Shown here piece by piece: positions 7,299 to 15,560 of a DNA stretch of 57,661 bases (the first letter of the stretch is position 1; every line of letters starts with the position of its first letter). A program made the position numbers and the translations under genes. Under the pieces are notes generated by a model, which was not told the origin of the DNA, did not search any database, and was given only the letters and a program-made list of their open reading frames with translations. Source of the DNA: an uncultured Eubacteriales bacterium (lineage in GTDB: Bacteria; Bacillota; Clostridia; Oscillospirales; Butyricicoccaceae); assembly GCA_910586105.1 (NCBI GenBank), contig CAJUGU010000005.1, positions 1 through 57,661 of the forward strand. The letters are read 5' to 3'.

Positions 7299-8474
7299 TC
7301 AGCCCAGCAGCCTGCGCAGCCGGCCGGCGGCTTCGGCGGTCTTGGCCTGGTCGCCGAACGCGGTCAGACGGAAGAAGTTCGCGCCGTTCCGGCCAAAGCC
7401 CGCGCCCGGGGTGCCGACCAGATTGGCGTTTTCCAGCAGGTAGTCGAAAAACGCCCAGCTTTCCATCCCATTCGGGCACTTGAGCCACAGATAGGGGCTG
7501 TTCTTGCCGCCGGTGTACCAGATGCCGAGTTCGGTGAGCGTGTTGGCGAGTACCGCCGCATTCTGCTGGTAGTAGGCGAGCGCCTCGTGGATCTCGCGCT
7601 GCCCCTGCTCGGTGAAGACGGCTTCCGCGCCGCGCTGGACGATATAGGGCACACCGTTGAACTTGGTCGTCTGACGGCGCAGCCACATCCGGCGCGCCTC
7701 TCCGTTGGCAAGCGCTTCGGGGACGACCGTATAGCCGCAGCGCGTCCCAGTGAAGCCCGCCATCTTGGAGAACGAACAGAATTCGATCGCGCACTGTTTC
7801 GCGCCCGGCAGCTCGAAGATTGAACGGGGGAGCGACGGGTCGGTGATGAAGCATTCATACGCGGCGTCGTACAGGATGACCGCTTCGTGTTCGAGCGCAT
7901 AATCGACCCACGCCTGCAAGCCCGCGCGGTCGTAGGCCGCGCCGGTCGGGTTGTTCGGGGAGCAGATATAGATGATATCCGCGTGGACGGCAGGGTCGGG
8001 GAGGGGCAGGAAGCCGTTGCCCTCGTTCGCGTCGGCGAAGACGATCGGACGCCCGTCCATGCGGTTGGTATCGACATAGACCGGATAGACCGGGTCGGGG
8101 ATCAGGACGGTGTTGTCCTTGGAAAAGATATCAAGGATGTTGCCGAGGTCGCTCTTCGCGCCGTCCGAGATGAACACCTCGTTTTGAGCGAGGGCCACGC
8201 CGCGCGACGCGTAATAATCGACGATCGCGGACTGCAAAAAGCCGTAGCCCTGCTCGTCGCCGTAGCCGTGGAAGGTCTCCTTCACGCCCTGTTCGGCGGA
8301 GGCCTCGCGTAGCGCTTCCACAACCATGGGGGCGAGCGGCAGGGTCACGTCTCCGATGCCGAGGCGGATGACCGGCGCGTCCGGGTGGGCGGCCTGATAG
8401 GCGTTGACCCGGTGGGCGATATCGGCGAACAGGTAATTGGTTTCCAAAGTCTTGAAATTGGGACACAGTTTCAT
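7299..8474 (-). CDS. dapL: LL-diaminopimelate aminotransferase
   Basis: PLP-dependent class I/II aminotransferase that converts tetrahydrodipicolinate directly to LL-diaminopimelate with glutamate as donor, bypassing the succinylase and acetylase branches. The 391-residue length is typical. The N-terminal NYLFADIAHRVNAYQ and IRLGIGDVTLPL are hallmarks of DapL. The PLP lysine sits in SFSKMAGFTGTRCGY, and DPVYPVYVDTNRM and CSPNNPTGA are also seen. The next enzyme, dapF, is encoded two genes upstream in the same unit, so the meso-diaminopimelate supply is grouped. Only 3 bp separate it from pyrG. Confidence 0.97.
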   Translation of the reverse strand: MKLCPNFKTLETNYLFADIAHRVNAYQAAHPDAPVIRLGIGDVTLPLAPMVVEALREASAEQGVKETFHGYGDEQGYGFLQSAIVDYYASRGVALAQNEVFISDGAKSDLGNILDIFSKDNTVLIPDPVYPVYVDTNRMDGRPIVFADANEGNGFLPLPDPAVHADIIYICSPNNPTGAAYDRAGLQAWVDYALEHEAVILYDAAYECFITDPSLPRSIFELPGAKQCAIEFCSFSKMAGFTGTRCGYTVVPEALANGEARRMWLRRQTTKFNGVPYIVQRGAEAVFTEQGQREIHEALAYYQQNAAVLANTLTELGIWYTGGKNSPYLWLKCPNGMESWAFFDYLLENANLVGTPGAGFGRNGANFFRLTAFGDQAKTAEAAGRLRRLLG

Positions 8475-8477
8475 GGA

Positions 8478-10094
8478 TCAGGGCTCCTTTTGTGCGTCGC
8501 GCCGCGCCTTTGCCGCCGCGATAAAGGCGCGGAAAAGCGGGTGCGCGTGATTGGGACGGGATTTGAACTCGGGGTGGAACTGCACGCCGAGGTAGAATGG
8601 GTGGCCGGGCAGCTCGACGGTCTCGACCAGCTCGCCCGAGGGCGACGTGCCGGAGACCGTCAGCCCGGCAGCTTCAAGCGGTTCGCGGAAGGCGTTGCTG
8701 AATTCGTAGCGGTGGCGGTGGCGCTCGGAGATTTCGGCGCAGCCATAGGCGGCGGCCAGCCGCGTCCCCGGCTTCACCCGGCAGGGATACGCGCCCAGCC
8801 GCATTGTGCCGCCCTTCTGTGAAATGCCCTGCTGGCTTTCCATCAGGTCGATGACGCAGTGGGCGCTGTCCGGATCGAATTCGCGGGAATTCGCGTCGGC
8901 GAGCCCGAGCGCCTGCCGCGCATAGTTGATGACCGCGATCTGCATCCCGAGACAGATGCCGAAGTAGGGGATTTTGTGCGTGCGGGCGTACTCGGCGGCG
9001 CAAAGCATGCCGTCGATGCCGCGCCCGCCGAAGCCGCCGGGCAGGATGATGCCGTCGGCGTCGGAAAGCAGCGCCTGCGCGGAAGCCTCGTTCAGCGCTT
9101 CGGAGTCGACCCAGTCGATGTCGACAAAGACGCCGGTCTCATAGCCGCCGTGCCGCAGCGCTTCGGCGACCGAAAGGTAGGCGTCGTGCAGCCGCACGTA
9201 TTTGCCGACCAGCGCAATCCTGACCCGCCCGCGGCGGTCGCGGATACGCTGGATCATTTCGCGCCAGTCTGACAGGTCGGCGGGCGGGCCCGGAATCGCC
9301 AGCTCCCGGCAGACGATGTCGGAAAAATGGCTTTCCTCCAGCATCAGCGGCGCTTCATAAAGCACGGACAGCGTCCGGTTTTCGATGACGCAGTCGGGCG
9401 CGACGCTGCAAAACAGCGAAATCTTGTGCCGCAGTTCTTCCTCCATGGGGCGGTCGACGCGGGCGACGATGATATCCGGGCTGATGCCCATGCCGCGCAG
9501 CTCCTTGACCGAATGCTGGGTCGGCTTGCTCTTGGGCTCGTCCGAGCCGGAGATGTACGGCACGAGCGTCACGTGGATGAACAGGCAGTTTCGCCGCCCG
9601 GCCTCGGCGGCGATCTGGCGGATCGCTTCAAGGAAGGGCTGCGACTCGATGTCGCCGGTGGTGCCGCCGATCTCGGTGATGACGATGTCGGCGGCGGCCT
9701 TTTTGCCGACCGAATAAATGAACGACTTGATCTCGTTCGTGATGTGCGGGATCACCTGCACGGTTTCGCCAAGGTATTCCCCGGCACGCTCTTTATTCAG
9801 CACGTTCCAGTAGACCTTACCGGTGGTGAGGTTGGAGAACCGGTTCAGGTCTTCGTCGATGAACCGTTCGTAATGCCCGAGGTCGAGGTCGGTCTCGGCC
9901 CCGTCCTCGGTGACGTAGACCTCGCCGTGCTGGAAAGGGCTCATGGTGCCGGGGTCGACGTTAATATAAGGATCCAGCTTCTGCGCGGCGACCTTCAGGC
10001 CGCGCGCCTTGAGCAGCCGCCCGAGGGAGGCTGCGGTAATGCCTTTTCCGAGACCGGAAACCACGCCGCCGGTCACGAAAATATATTTTGTCAT
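8478..10094 (-). CDS. pyrG: CTP synthase (glutamine hydrolysing)
   Basis: Makes CTP from UTP, ATP and glutamine. The 538-residue protein has the N-terminal synthetase domain (FVTGGVVSGLGKGITAASLG P-loop, DPYINVDPGTMSPFQHGEV) and a C-terminal class I glutaminase. The glutaminase nucleophile Cys is in YFGICLGMQ, and the His-Glu pair is in GVQFHPEF. The start overlaps the dapF stop by 4 bp, so the two are translationally coupled. Grouping a pyrimidine enzyme with dapF and dapL is a local arrangement rather than a pathway. Confidence 0.98.
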   Translation of the reverse strand: MTKYIFVTGGVVSGLGKGITAASLGRLLKARGLKVAAQKLDPYINVDPGTMSPFQHGEVYVTEDGAETDLDLGHYERFIDEDLNRFSNLTTGKVYWNVLNKERAGEYLGETVQVIPHITNEIKSFIYSVGKKAAADIVITEIGGTTGDIESQPFLEAIRQIAAEAGRRNCLFIHVTLVPYISGSDEPKSKPTQHSVKELRGMGISPDIIVARVDRPMEEELRHKISLFCSVAPDCVIENRTLSVLYEAPLMLEESHFSDIVCRELAIPGPPADLSDWREMIQRIRDRRGRVRIALVGKYVRLHDAYLSVAEALRHGGYETGVFVDIDWVDSEALNEASAQALLSDADGIILPGGFGGRGIDGMLCAAEYARTHKIPYFGICLGMQIAVINYARQALGLADANSREFDPDSAHCVIDLMESQQGISQKGGTMRLGAYPCRVKPGTRLAAAYGCAEISERHRHRYEFSNAFREPLEAAGLTVSGTSPSGELVETVELPGHPFYLGVQFHPEFKSRPNHAHPLFRAFIAAAKARRDAQKEP

Positions 10095-10936
10095 AGATCG
10101 ATCGTTCCTTCAAAAACGGTGGTCGCTGCGCCCGAAAGCCAGACCGCGTCGTCGGTATAGCGGACGGTCAGGTCGCCGCCGCGCAGCCGGACGAGCATGT
10201 CGGTATCCTTTTCGCGCAGGCCGTTGAGGACAGCGGCGACGCCTACCGCGCATGCGCCGGTGCCGCAGGCCAGGGTCTCGCCGCTGCCGCGCTCCCAGAC
10301 GCGCATTTTCAGCCCGCCGTCGGGCAATACGTTGACGAACTCGGTGTTGACGCGTTCGGGGAACAGCGGATTGTGTTCAAATTTGGGGCCGATGCGGCGC
10401 AGGTCCAGCAGGTCGACGCTTTCCTTGAGGAAAACGACGCAGTGCGGATTGCCCATCGACACGCAGGTGATGTGATAGACCTTTTCGTCGACCACGAGGG
10501 GCGCGGCGACGATGCTGGAGCCGTCGAGGTACGCGGGGATCTCGGCGGGGGCCAGCAGGGCGCGCCCCATGTCGACGCGCGCGGACTGCATTTTGCCGTC
10601 CGCTACCGTCAGGTGCAGGCGCTTGACGCCGCTGAGCGTTTCCACCGAAAGGTCGGTACGCCCGTCGGTCATGCCGTTGTCATACAGGTATTTGCCGACG
10701 CACCGGATGCCGTTGCCGCACATTTTGCCTTCGCTGCCGTCGGCGTTGAACATACGCATTTTGGCGTCGGCCGCCTCCGACGGGCAAATGAGGATCACGC
10801 CGTCCGATCCGACGCCGAAATGGGGACGCGAAAGGGTGACCGCCAGCCCGGCAGGGTCCTCGACCGTCTGGCGGAAGCAGTTGATGTAAATATAATCGTT
10901 CCCGCAGCCATGCATTTTGGTGAATTGCAGCTTCAT
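10091..10936 (-). CDS. dapF: diaminopimelate epimerase
   Basis: Interconverts LL- and meso-diaminopimelate for lysine and peptidoglycan, using two cysteines as acid and base. The 281-residue length is normal. The first catalytic Cys is in MCGNGIRCVGKY (near residue 73) and the second in LACGTGACAVGVAA. The N-terminus KMHGCGNDYIYINC is diagnostic. It is first in the unit with pyrG (4-bp overlap), dapL and the YbaK-like gene, with a promoter-like sequence at 10975-11003. Confidence 0.98.
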   Translation of the reverse strand: MKLQFTKMHGCGNDYIYINCFRQTVEDPAGLAVTLSRPHFGVGSDGVILICPSEAADAKMRMFNADGSEGKMCGNGIRCVGKYLYDNGMTDGRTDLSVETLSGVKRLHLTVADGKMQSARVDMGRALLAPAEIPAYLDGSSIVAAPLVVDEKVYHITCVSMGNPHCVVFLKESVDLLDLRRIGPKFEHNPLFPERVNTEFVNVLPDGGLKMRVWERGSGETLACGTGACAVGVAAVLNGLREKDTDMLVRLRGGDLTVRYTDDAVWLSGAATTVFEGTIDL

Positions 10937-10974
10937 ATTGTAAACACTCCTGTTATCGAAAAGAAATCACCGCT

Positions 10975-11003
10975 ATTATAGCACGCGGGGGATGGGATTT
11001 CTA
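10975..11003 (-). promoter_or_regulatory. promoter for dapF-pyrG-dapL
   Basis: Minus-strand TAGAAA (11003-10998), a 17-bp spacer and a perfect TATAAT (10980-10975), 39 bp upstream of the dapF start. The -35 is only a partial match. Confidence 0.6.
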
Positions 11004-11018
11004 CAGAAAGTTTGCATG

Positions 11019-11088
11019 AAAAACCGCCGTCCAAAGGGGCGGGAATTGCTGCGCGGGCATGAAGGACGCGATCCCGCCCCAACGGCGG
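11019..11088 (-). terminator. intrinsic terminator of the glutamate synthase / glnA operon
   Basis: Nested inverted repeats: CCGCCG with CGGCGG outside and GGGGCGGGA with TCCCGCCCC inside, then five T on the minus strand (11023-11019). It lies directly after the stop codon of the ANTAR gene. Confidence 0.8.
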
Positions 11089-11094
11089 CGCGCC

Positions 11095-11670
11095 TTATTC
11101 CGGTTCGTTCGCGCTGAGGATATCCTTCGCGGCTTGCAGCTTGGTGATCCGCCGGTCCATCGCGTTTTTTTCAATGAAGGCGTGGGCGTCCGGTTCGGTC
11201 ATGCCGCAGCATTCAATCAGGATGCATTTGGCGCGGTCAACGGTCTTGATCTCCTCGATCCGGCGCAGCAACTTCCGGTTTTCATTTTGCAGCCCGGCCA
11301 ACCGGCTGCGCGTCGACCGCACGAAGCGCAGCGCCTGAAAAAACAGCGCCCGGTTGAGCGGCTTGGACAGCACCAGCACGCCGTCCGCCTCGACCTTATC
11401 CGCAGCGGCTTCGCTCACTTCCTCCCGCACCAGCAGCAGCACGCCCGCCGTGGTGGTGTGCGCCGCGTGGAGCGCCAACTCGTGCCCGAATTCATCCGGC
11501 AGGGGCGCGTTGACGATCAGGAGGCTGAAATCGTGTTCGAGCAGCAGCCTGCGGGCTTCCGCGCCGCTGCCCGCGGTCAGCGCCTGCTCCCCGCCGCCCG
11601 CGCTTTGCAGGGACTTCGCAAGCGAAGCGTTCGCTTTCTCGCTGCCGGAAACCAGCAGTGCCAGCTCCAT
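11095..11670 (-). CDS. ANTAR-domain antitermination regulator with degenerate receiver
   Basis: A 191-residue protein: an N-terminal receiver-like domain (about 1-115), a short coiled-coil linker, then a C-terminal ANTAR RNA-binding domain. The latter is recognised by VDRAKCILIECCGMTEPDAHAFIEKNAM near 140-170. ANTAR proteins bind paired hairpins with six-base loops in leaders and prevent intrinsic termination. In the receiver the usual phospho-acceptor Asp position reads LLIVNAPLPDEFG (Asn), so control by phosphorylation is unlikely. It is the last gene of the nitrogen operon, 39 bp after glnA. The leader of that same operon has a matching terminator/hexaloop structure, so autogenous control by nitrogen status is inferred. 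Confidence 0.88.
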   Translation of the reverse strand: MELALLVSGSEKANASLAKSLQSAGGGEQALTAGSGAEARRLLLEHDFSLLIVNAPLPDEFGHELALHAAHTTTAGVLLLVREEVSEAAADKVEADGVLVLSKPLNRALFFQALRFVRSTRSRLAGLQNENRKLLRRIEEIKTVDRAKCILIECCGMTEPDAHAFIEKNAMDRRITKLQAAKDILSANEPE

Positions 11671-11709
11671 GGGAACGCACCTCCTTGTTGTCTCCCTGCG
11701 CGGCAGGGC

Positions 11710-13026
11710 TCAATAATGTTCAAAATACAGGCCGCGTTCGACCTTTTCCTTGTTCTCCGCCGACTGGTAGCGCTCCCATTCCTCAGCCTTGGCCGTCAGG
11801 TAGCTGGCGAAGGTGCGTTCGGGCAGGTGCTCGCGCAGGAAAGCGCTGCCGTTGGCCAGCTCGACTGCGTCCCGCAGCGAACCCGGCAGGGAGGCGTAAC
11901 GCCCTGTGACCTCCGCCTTCGCCGTAAACAGGTTTTCGTTGCACGGTTCGGGCAGCGCAAGGCCGCGGTCGATCCCGTCCATGCCCGCGTGGATCAGCAG
12001 CGCGAACGCCAGATAAGGGTTTGCCCCCGCGTCCGGCGAACGCAGCTCCATCCGGCTCAGCTCGCCGGTTGCCGACGGGATGCGCACCAGAGGCGACCGG
12101 TTCTGGTGCGACCAGGTGATGTATTTGGGCGCTTCAAATTCCCCGAACCGCCGGTAGGAATTGGTCAGCGGATTGAGGAAGGCGGTCAGCTCGCCCGCCC
12201 GCGCAAGGATGCCCGCAATAAAGCTCTCGCAGGTCTGCGAATGTTCCTGTTCGGTACGGAACATGTTCCGCCCGTTCTGGAACAGGGAAAGGTTGATGTG
12301 CAGCCCGCTCCCGCTCGCGCCGGGGACCGGTTTGGGCAGGAAGGAGGCGAACAGCCCGTTGCCCGCCGCCATGGTCTTGACGACCCACTTGAAGGTGACA
12401 AGGTTGTCGGCGGCTTCGAGCGCGTCGGAGTATTTGAAATCGATCTCGTTCTGCCCCGGCCCCTGTTCGTGGTGCGAGCTTTCAGGCTGGATGCCCATCT
12501 CCTCAAGCGTCAGGCAGATCTGGCGGCGGACGTTTTCGCCCTTGTCCAGCGGCGCGATGTCAAAGTAACCCGCGTGGTCGTGGGGCGTCAGGGTCGGACG
12601 CCCCTTGTCGTCGCGCTCGAACAGATAGAATTCGCTTTCGGTGCCGACCTTGCAGGTCAGGCCCTGCGCCTGCGCGCGGGCGGCGGCTTCCTTGAGGATG
12701 TATCGCCCATCGCCCTCGAAGGGGCGTCCGTCGGGATAACGGATGTCGCAGAAAAAGCGTACCACCCGACCCTGCGACGGACGCCACGGCAGGATGGAAA
12801 GGGTCGCGGGATCGGGGAGCAGCAGCAGGTCGGACTGCTCGATGTTCATGAACCCTCGGAACGCCGACGCGTCGAAGCAGATGCCCGAGGCGAACGCGCG
12901 CGGCAGCTCGCCGGGCATGATAGACAGGTTTTTCTGGATGCCGAAAATATCGCAAAATGCAAGGCGGATAAACTTAACGTCGTTTTCCTCGATGAAGCGG
13001 AGGACTTCCTGTACGGTGTCGTTCAT
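11710..13026 (-). CDS. glnA: glutamine synthetase type I (alpha subtype)
   Basis: Makes glutamine from glutamate, ammonia and ATP; forms dodecamers. The 438-residue length fits GSI-alpha. Signatures: GTESEFYLFERD (metal site), GQNEIDFKYSDALEAADN, the ATP-site segment GASGSGLHINLSLF, NSYRRFGEFEAPKYITW, and RMELRSPDAGANPYL. The Tyr adenylylation loop of GSI-beta is not apparent. The start at 13026 is set by AGGAGGTG; the long upstream open frame is not native. It follows the GXGXG-domain gene by 127 bp and has its own candidate promoter there, so it can be read both from the operon and separately. Its product feeds the glutamate synthase encoded upstream. Confidence 0.97.
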   Translation of the reverse strand: MNDTVQEVLRFIEENDVKFIRLAFCDIFGIQKNLSIMPGELPRAFASGICFDASAFRGFMNIEQSDLLLLPDPATLSILPWRPSQGRVVRFFCDIRYPDGRPFEGDGRYILKEAAARAQAQGLTCKVGTESEFYLFERDDKGRPTLTPHDHAGYFDIAPLDKGENVRRQICLTLEEMGIQPESSHHEQGPGQNEIDFKYSDALEAADNLVTFKWVVKTMAAGNGLFASFLPKPVPGASGSGLHINLSLFQNGRNMFRTEQEHSQTCESFIAGILARAGELTAFLNPLTNSYRRFGEFEAPKYITWSHQNRSPLVRIPSATGELSRMELRSPDAGANPYLAFALLIHAGMDGIDRGLALPEPCNENLFTAKAEVTGRYASLPGSLRDAVELANGSAFLREHLPERTFASYLTAKAEEWERYQSAENKEKVERGLYFEHY

Positions 13027-13054
13027 GCCGCACCTCCTGGTTTCGTTTGGCAAT

Positions 13055-13083
13055 ATTATATCATACGGGGCGGCGGCTTTTAA
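13055..13083 (-). promoter_or_regulatory. internal promoter for glnA
   Basis: Minus-strand TTAAAA (13083-13078), a 17-bp spacer and TATAAT (13060-13055), 28 bp upstream of the glnA start within the nitrogen operon. Confidence 0.6.
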
Positions 13084-13153
13084 CCCCCTCCGCATTTTTT
13101 TTGCCGCTGCGGCGCAGCCGAACGGGTCGGGGATGCCCGCCGCGAGCGCTGCG

Positions 13154-13876
13154 TTACTCATAGGTATACAGCTGCCGGTAACCGGCTTCCGGGTTGGGGG
13201 TGAGGATGTGGAAGCGCCGGGCGAGCGCCGCCTCCGCGCTGCCGCCAAAGGCCTTGCAGAAGGCTTCGACGTGTGGACGGAGCTCCGCAAGGTCGTCCGG
13301 CGCGGCTTCGCGTACCAGCACCTGCCGGGGCAGGCCGGAGGGCGCTTCGTCGCAGCACAGCGCGATCTTGCCGCCGTGCATCCCCGTGCCGCAAAAATAG
13401 CTGACGGGTACGCGCCCCTCCGCGCCGTTGCCGAGCACGACGATCAGCCCGCCTGCCTGGTACTCCCCAAGGAAGGACCCGGCCTGCCCGCCGATGACGA
13501 GTACCGGGTACTTGCCGAGGTAGCTTTTCATGTGGATGCCGCCCCGGTAGCCGCAGTCGCCTTCGATCAGGATGCGCCCGCCGCGCATCGCGTAGCCCGC
13601 CGCGTCGCCGCAGCTGCCGTGGATCACGATTTCGCCTTCGTTCATGGTGTCGCCGGTCGCGTCCTGCGCGTTGCCGAATACTTCGATGGTCGAACCGTTG
13701 AGGTATTGCCCCAGGCCGTTGCCGGGGGTCCCGTACAGCCGGAACCTGCGCCCGGAGGAGCCGCAGCCAAGGTAGCGCTGCCCGAGCAGGTTTTCCACTA
13801 CGATCTCGGGGTCGGCGCAGGCGGCGATCTGCCGGTTGAGCTCCTGATAATACAGTGTGTTTGCCGTGAAAACCAT
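13154..13876 (-). CDS. GXGXG (glutamate synthase alpha C-terminal) domain protein
   Basis: A 240-residue stand-alone version of the C-terminal beta-helix domain of large-chain glutamate synthase (GltB). Repeated glycine patterns that build the helix are visible: TPGNGLGQYLNGSTIEVFGNAQDATGDTMNEGEIVIHGSCGDAAGY and following turns. In the fused enzyme this domain packs between the glutaminase and FMN domains. Here it would assemble with the separate glutaminase, FMN and Fe-S subunits encoded just upstream. The start overlaps the stop of the flavoprotein gene by one base, indicating coupling. Confidence 0.9.
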   Translation of the reverse strand: MVFTANTLYYQELNRQIAACADPEIVVENLLGQRYLGCGSSGRRFRLYGTPGNGLGQYLNGSTIEVFGNAQDATGDTMNEGEIVIHGSCGDAAGYAMRGGRILIEGDCGYRGGIHMKSYLGKYPVLVIGGQAGSFLGEYQAGGLIVVLGNGAEGRVPVSYFCGTGMHGGKIALCCDEAPSGLPRQVLVREAAPDDLAELRPHVEAFCKAFGGSAEAALARRFHILTPNPEAGYRQLYTYE

Positions 13877-15111
13877 TACCTGGCACCTCCCAGTTTTTTC
13901 GCGCGCTCGGTGCTTGAAAACGCCATCAGCTGCGGTTTTTCCCGGATCAGGCCGAAATCAATGGAGGAAAGCGGGGTGCGCTCCCGGATCAGGGAGGTGT
14001 AAATGCCCGCGCGCTCCACATCGCCGATCAGGATGAAGCCGACCAGCCGGTCGTCCCGGGTGACGAGCCGCTTGTAATTGCCGCCCTCGCGGGACAGCCA
14101 CGCTTCGCCGTCATAGGATCCCGCCGTGACCATGTGCAGCCCGAGGAAGCCCGAGGCGTTCATCGGGACCGCCTTTTCAAAGGGACGGTCGCCGCCCGCC
14201 ATATTCATCCCGGCGGTCTCGCCCTGTAAATAGGCGTTGGGCAGCAGCGCAAGGATGCGGTCGGTTCCCGTTGTGATATCATGCGACAGGGCGCAGTCGC
14301 CCGCCGCGTAAATGCCGGGGACGGTGGTCTGCGAATGACTGTCCGTGCAGACGCCGCGCTCGACCTTGCAGCCCGCCGCTTCGGCAAGCTCGGTATTGGG
14401 GCGCACGCCGACCGCCACGACCAGTACGTCGAACGCGAGCGTTTCGCCGCTGTTTTGCAGCGCCGCAGTATTTTCGGTGAAGCGCCGCACCGACTCGCCG
14501 AGCCGGAATGCCACGCCCTGCCGTTCCATATGCCGCTGGATGATCGCGGCGGGTTCCTCGTCGAGGACGTTGGGCAGGATACGCGGCGCAAGGTCGATCA
14601 CGGTCACCGACCGAGCAAGGCCGAGGATACCCTCCGCACATTTCAGGCCGATCAGGCCCGCGCCGACGATCAGCACGTTTTGATCCTTCCGGCCGCCGAG
14701 CAGGGCGCGCAGGCGCTTGGCGTCGTCGAGCGTCATAAAGCTGGTCTGGCGTTCGACCCGATCGAGCCCTTCCATCGGGGGGACGAAGGGACGGGAGCCG
14801 GTCGCAAGGCACAGCCGGTCGAAGGGCAGCGATGTGCCGTCGTCCAAAACGGCGGTTTTGCCGTCGATCCGGAGGACGGTGCGCCCCAACAGCGCGGTCA
14901 CGCCCTTCGCTTCATAAAAATCCGCCGGGCGGTAGCGCAGCGCCTTTTCCTCCGTGGTCTTGCCTTGCAGCAGGTAGGAGATCAGCGGCCTGCCGTAGGC
15001 CGGGTACGGTTCGGCGGAAACGACCGTGATCGGGGAGGTTTTATCCACCACGCGGATCCCCTCGATGCAGCCGACCGCCGCCGTGCCGTTGCCGATTATC
15101 AAATACTTCAC
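13876..15111 (-). CDS. FAD/NAD(P)-dependent oxidoreductase of the split glutamate synthase
   Basis: A 411-residue pyridine nucleotide-disulphide oxidoreductase-type flavoprotein. The first FAD Rossmann motif is GNGTAAVGCIEGI at the N-terminus, the second nucleotide-binding motif is LIVGAGLIGLKCAEG near residue 150, and the FAD-contact YAAGDCA near 270. No redox-active CxxC pair is evident, so it is an NADH-type electron entry module rather than a thioredoxin reductase. Placed between the four-cluster ferredoxin and the GXGXG gene, it probably passes electrons from NAD(P)H through the ferredoxin subunit to the FMN subunit. An alternative would be a nitrite-reductase-like NADH subunit, less likely here. 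Confidence 0.88.
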   Translation of the reverse strand: MKYLIIGNGTAAVGCIEGIRVVDKTSPITVVSAEPYPAYGRPLISYLLQGKTTEEKALRYRPADFYEAKGVTALLGRTVLRIDGKTAVLDDGTSLPFDRLCLATGSRPFVPPMEGLDRVERQTSFMTLDDAKRLRALLGGRKDQNVLIVGAGLIGLKCAEGILGLARSVTVIDLAPRILPNVLDEEPAAIIQRHMERQGVAFRLGESVRRFTENTAALQNSGETLAFDVLVVAVGVRPNTELAEAAGCKVERGVCTDSHSQTTVPGIYAAGDCALSHDITTGTDRILALLPNAYLQGETAGMNMAGGDRPFEKAVPMNASGFLGLHMVTAGSYDGEAWLSREGGNYKRLVTRDDRLVGFILIGDVERAGIYTSLIRERTPLSSIDFGLIREKPQLMAFSSTERAKKLGGAR

Positions 15112-15117
15112 CGTGTC

Positions 15118-15546
15118 TCACCTCTCCTCATATACAATGGCCTTGTTCGGGCAGCCCTGCACGCACATCGGCTCGCCCGCCCCGTTTTTCTGGCACAGCT
15201 CGCATTTTTGCACCGCGCCCTGTTCGGAATGGCTGAGCGCGCCGTAAGGGCAGGACAGGATGCAGGTGCAGCAGCCGACGCACCGGTCGGGGTCGATGTG
15301 TACCGCGCCGTCCTGGATGGTCAGCGCGCCGGAGATGCAGCCCTTCACGCAAAGCGGTTCCTCGCAGTGGCGGCAGGAGACCGCGAAGGAAATGTTGTCG
15401 CGCTCCTCGATCTTGATGCGCGGCGCGATCTTCCGGTCTTTCAGCGCCTTCACCATATCGCTTTTGCCGGAGTTGGCGAAGGCGCAGTAATATTCGCACA
15501 GATGGCACCCGAGGCACCATTTTTCGTTGACATATACGCGTTTCAT
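15118..15546 (-). CDS. four-cluster 4Fe-4S electron-transfer subunit
   Basis: A 142-residue ferredoxin-like protein of the HycB/DmsB type. Four cysteine groups are visible: CLGCHLCEYYC at the N-terminus, CRHCEEPLCVKGC, CVGCCTCILSCP, and CELCQKNGAGEPMCVQGCP. These can hold four 4Fe-4S clusters in two ferredoxin folds. The start at 15546 is taken at MKRVYVNEKWC, which begins just before the first cluster motif; a GGGGGCGG site precedes it. It lies 6 bp upstream of the flavoprotein and 14 bp downstream of the FMN subunit. An electron wire within the split glutamate synthase is the natural reading. Confidence 0.9.
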   Translation of the reverse strand: MKRVYVNEKWCLGCHLCEYYCAFANSGKSDMVKALKDRKIAPRIKIEERDNISFAVSCRHCEEPLCVKGCISGALTIQDGAVHIDPDRCVGCCTCILSCPYGALSHSEQGAVQKCELCQKNGAGEPMCVQGCPNKAIVYEER

Positions 15547-15560
15547 TGCATTCCGCCCCC

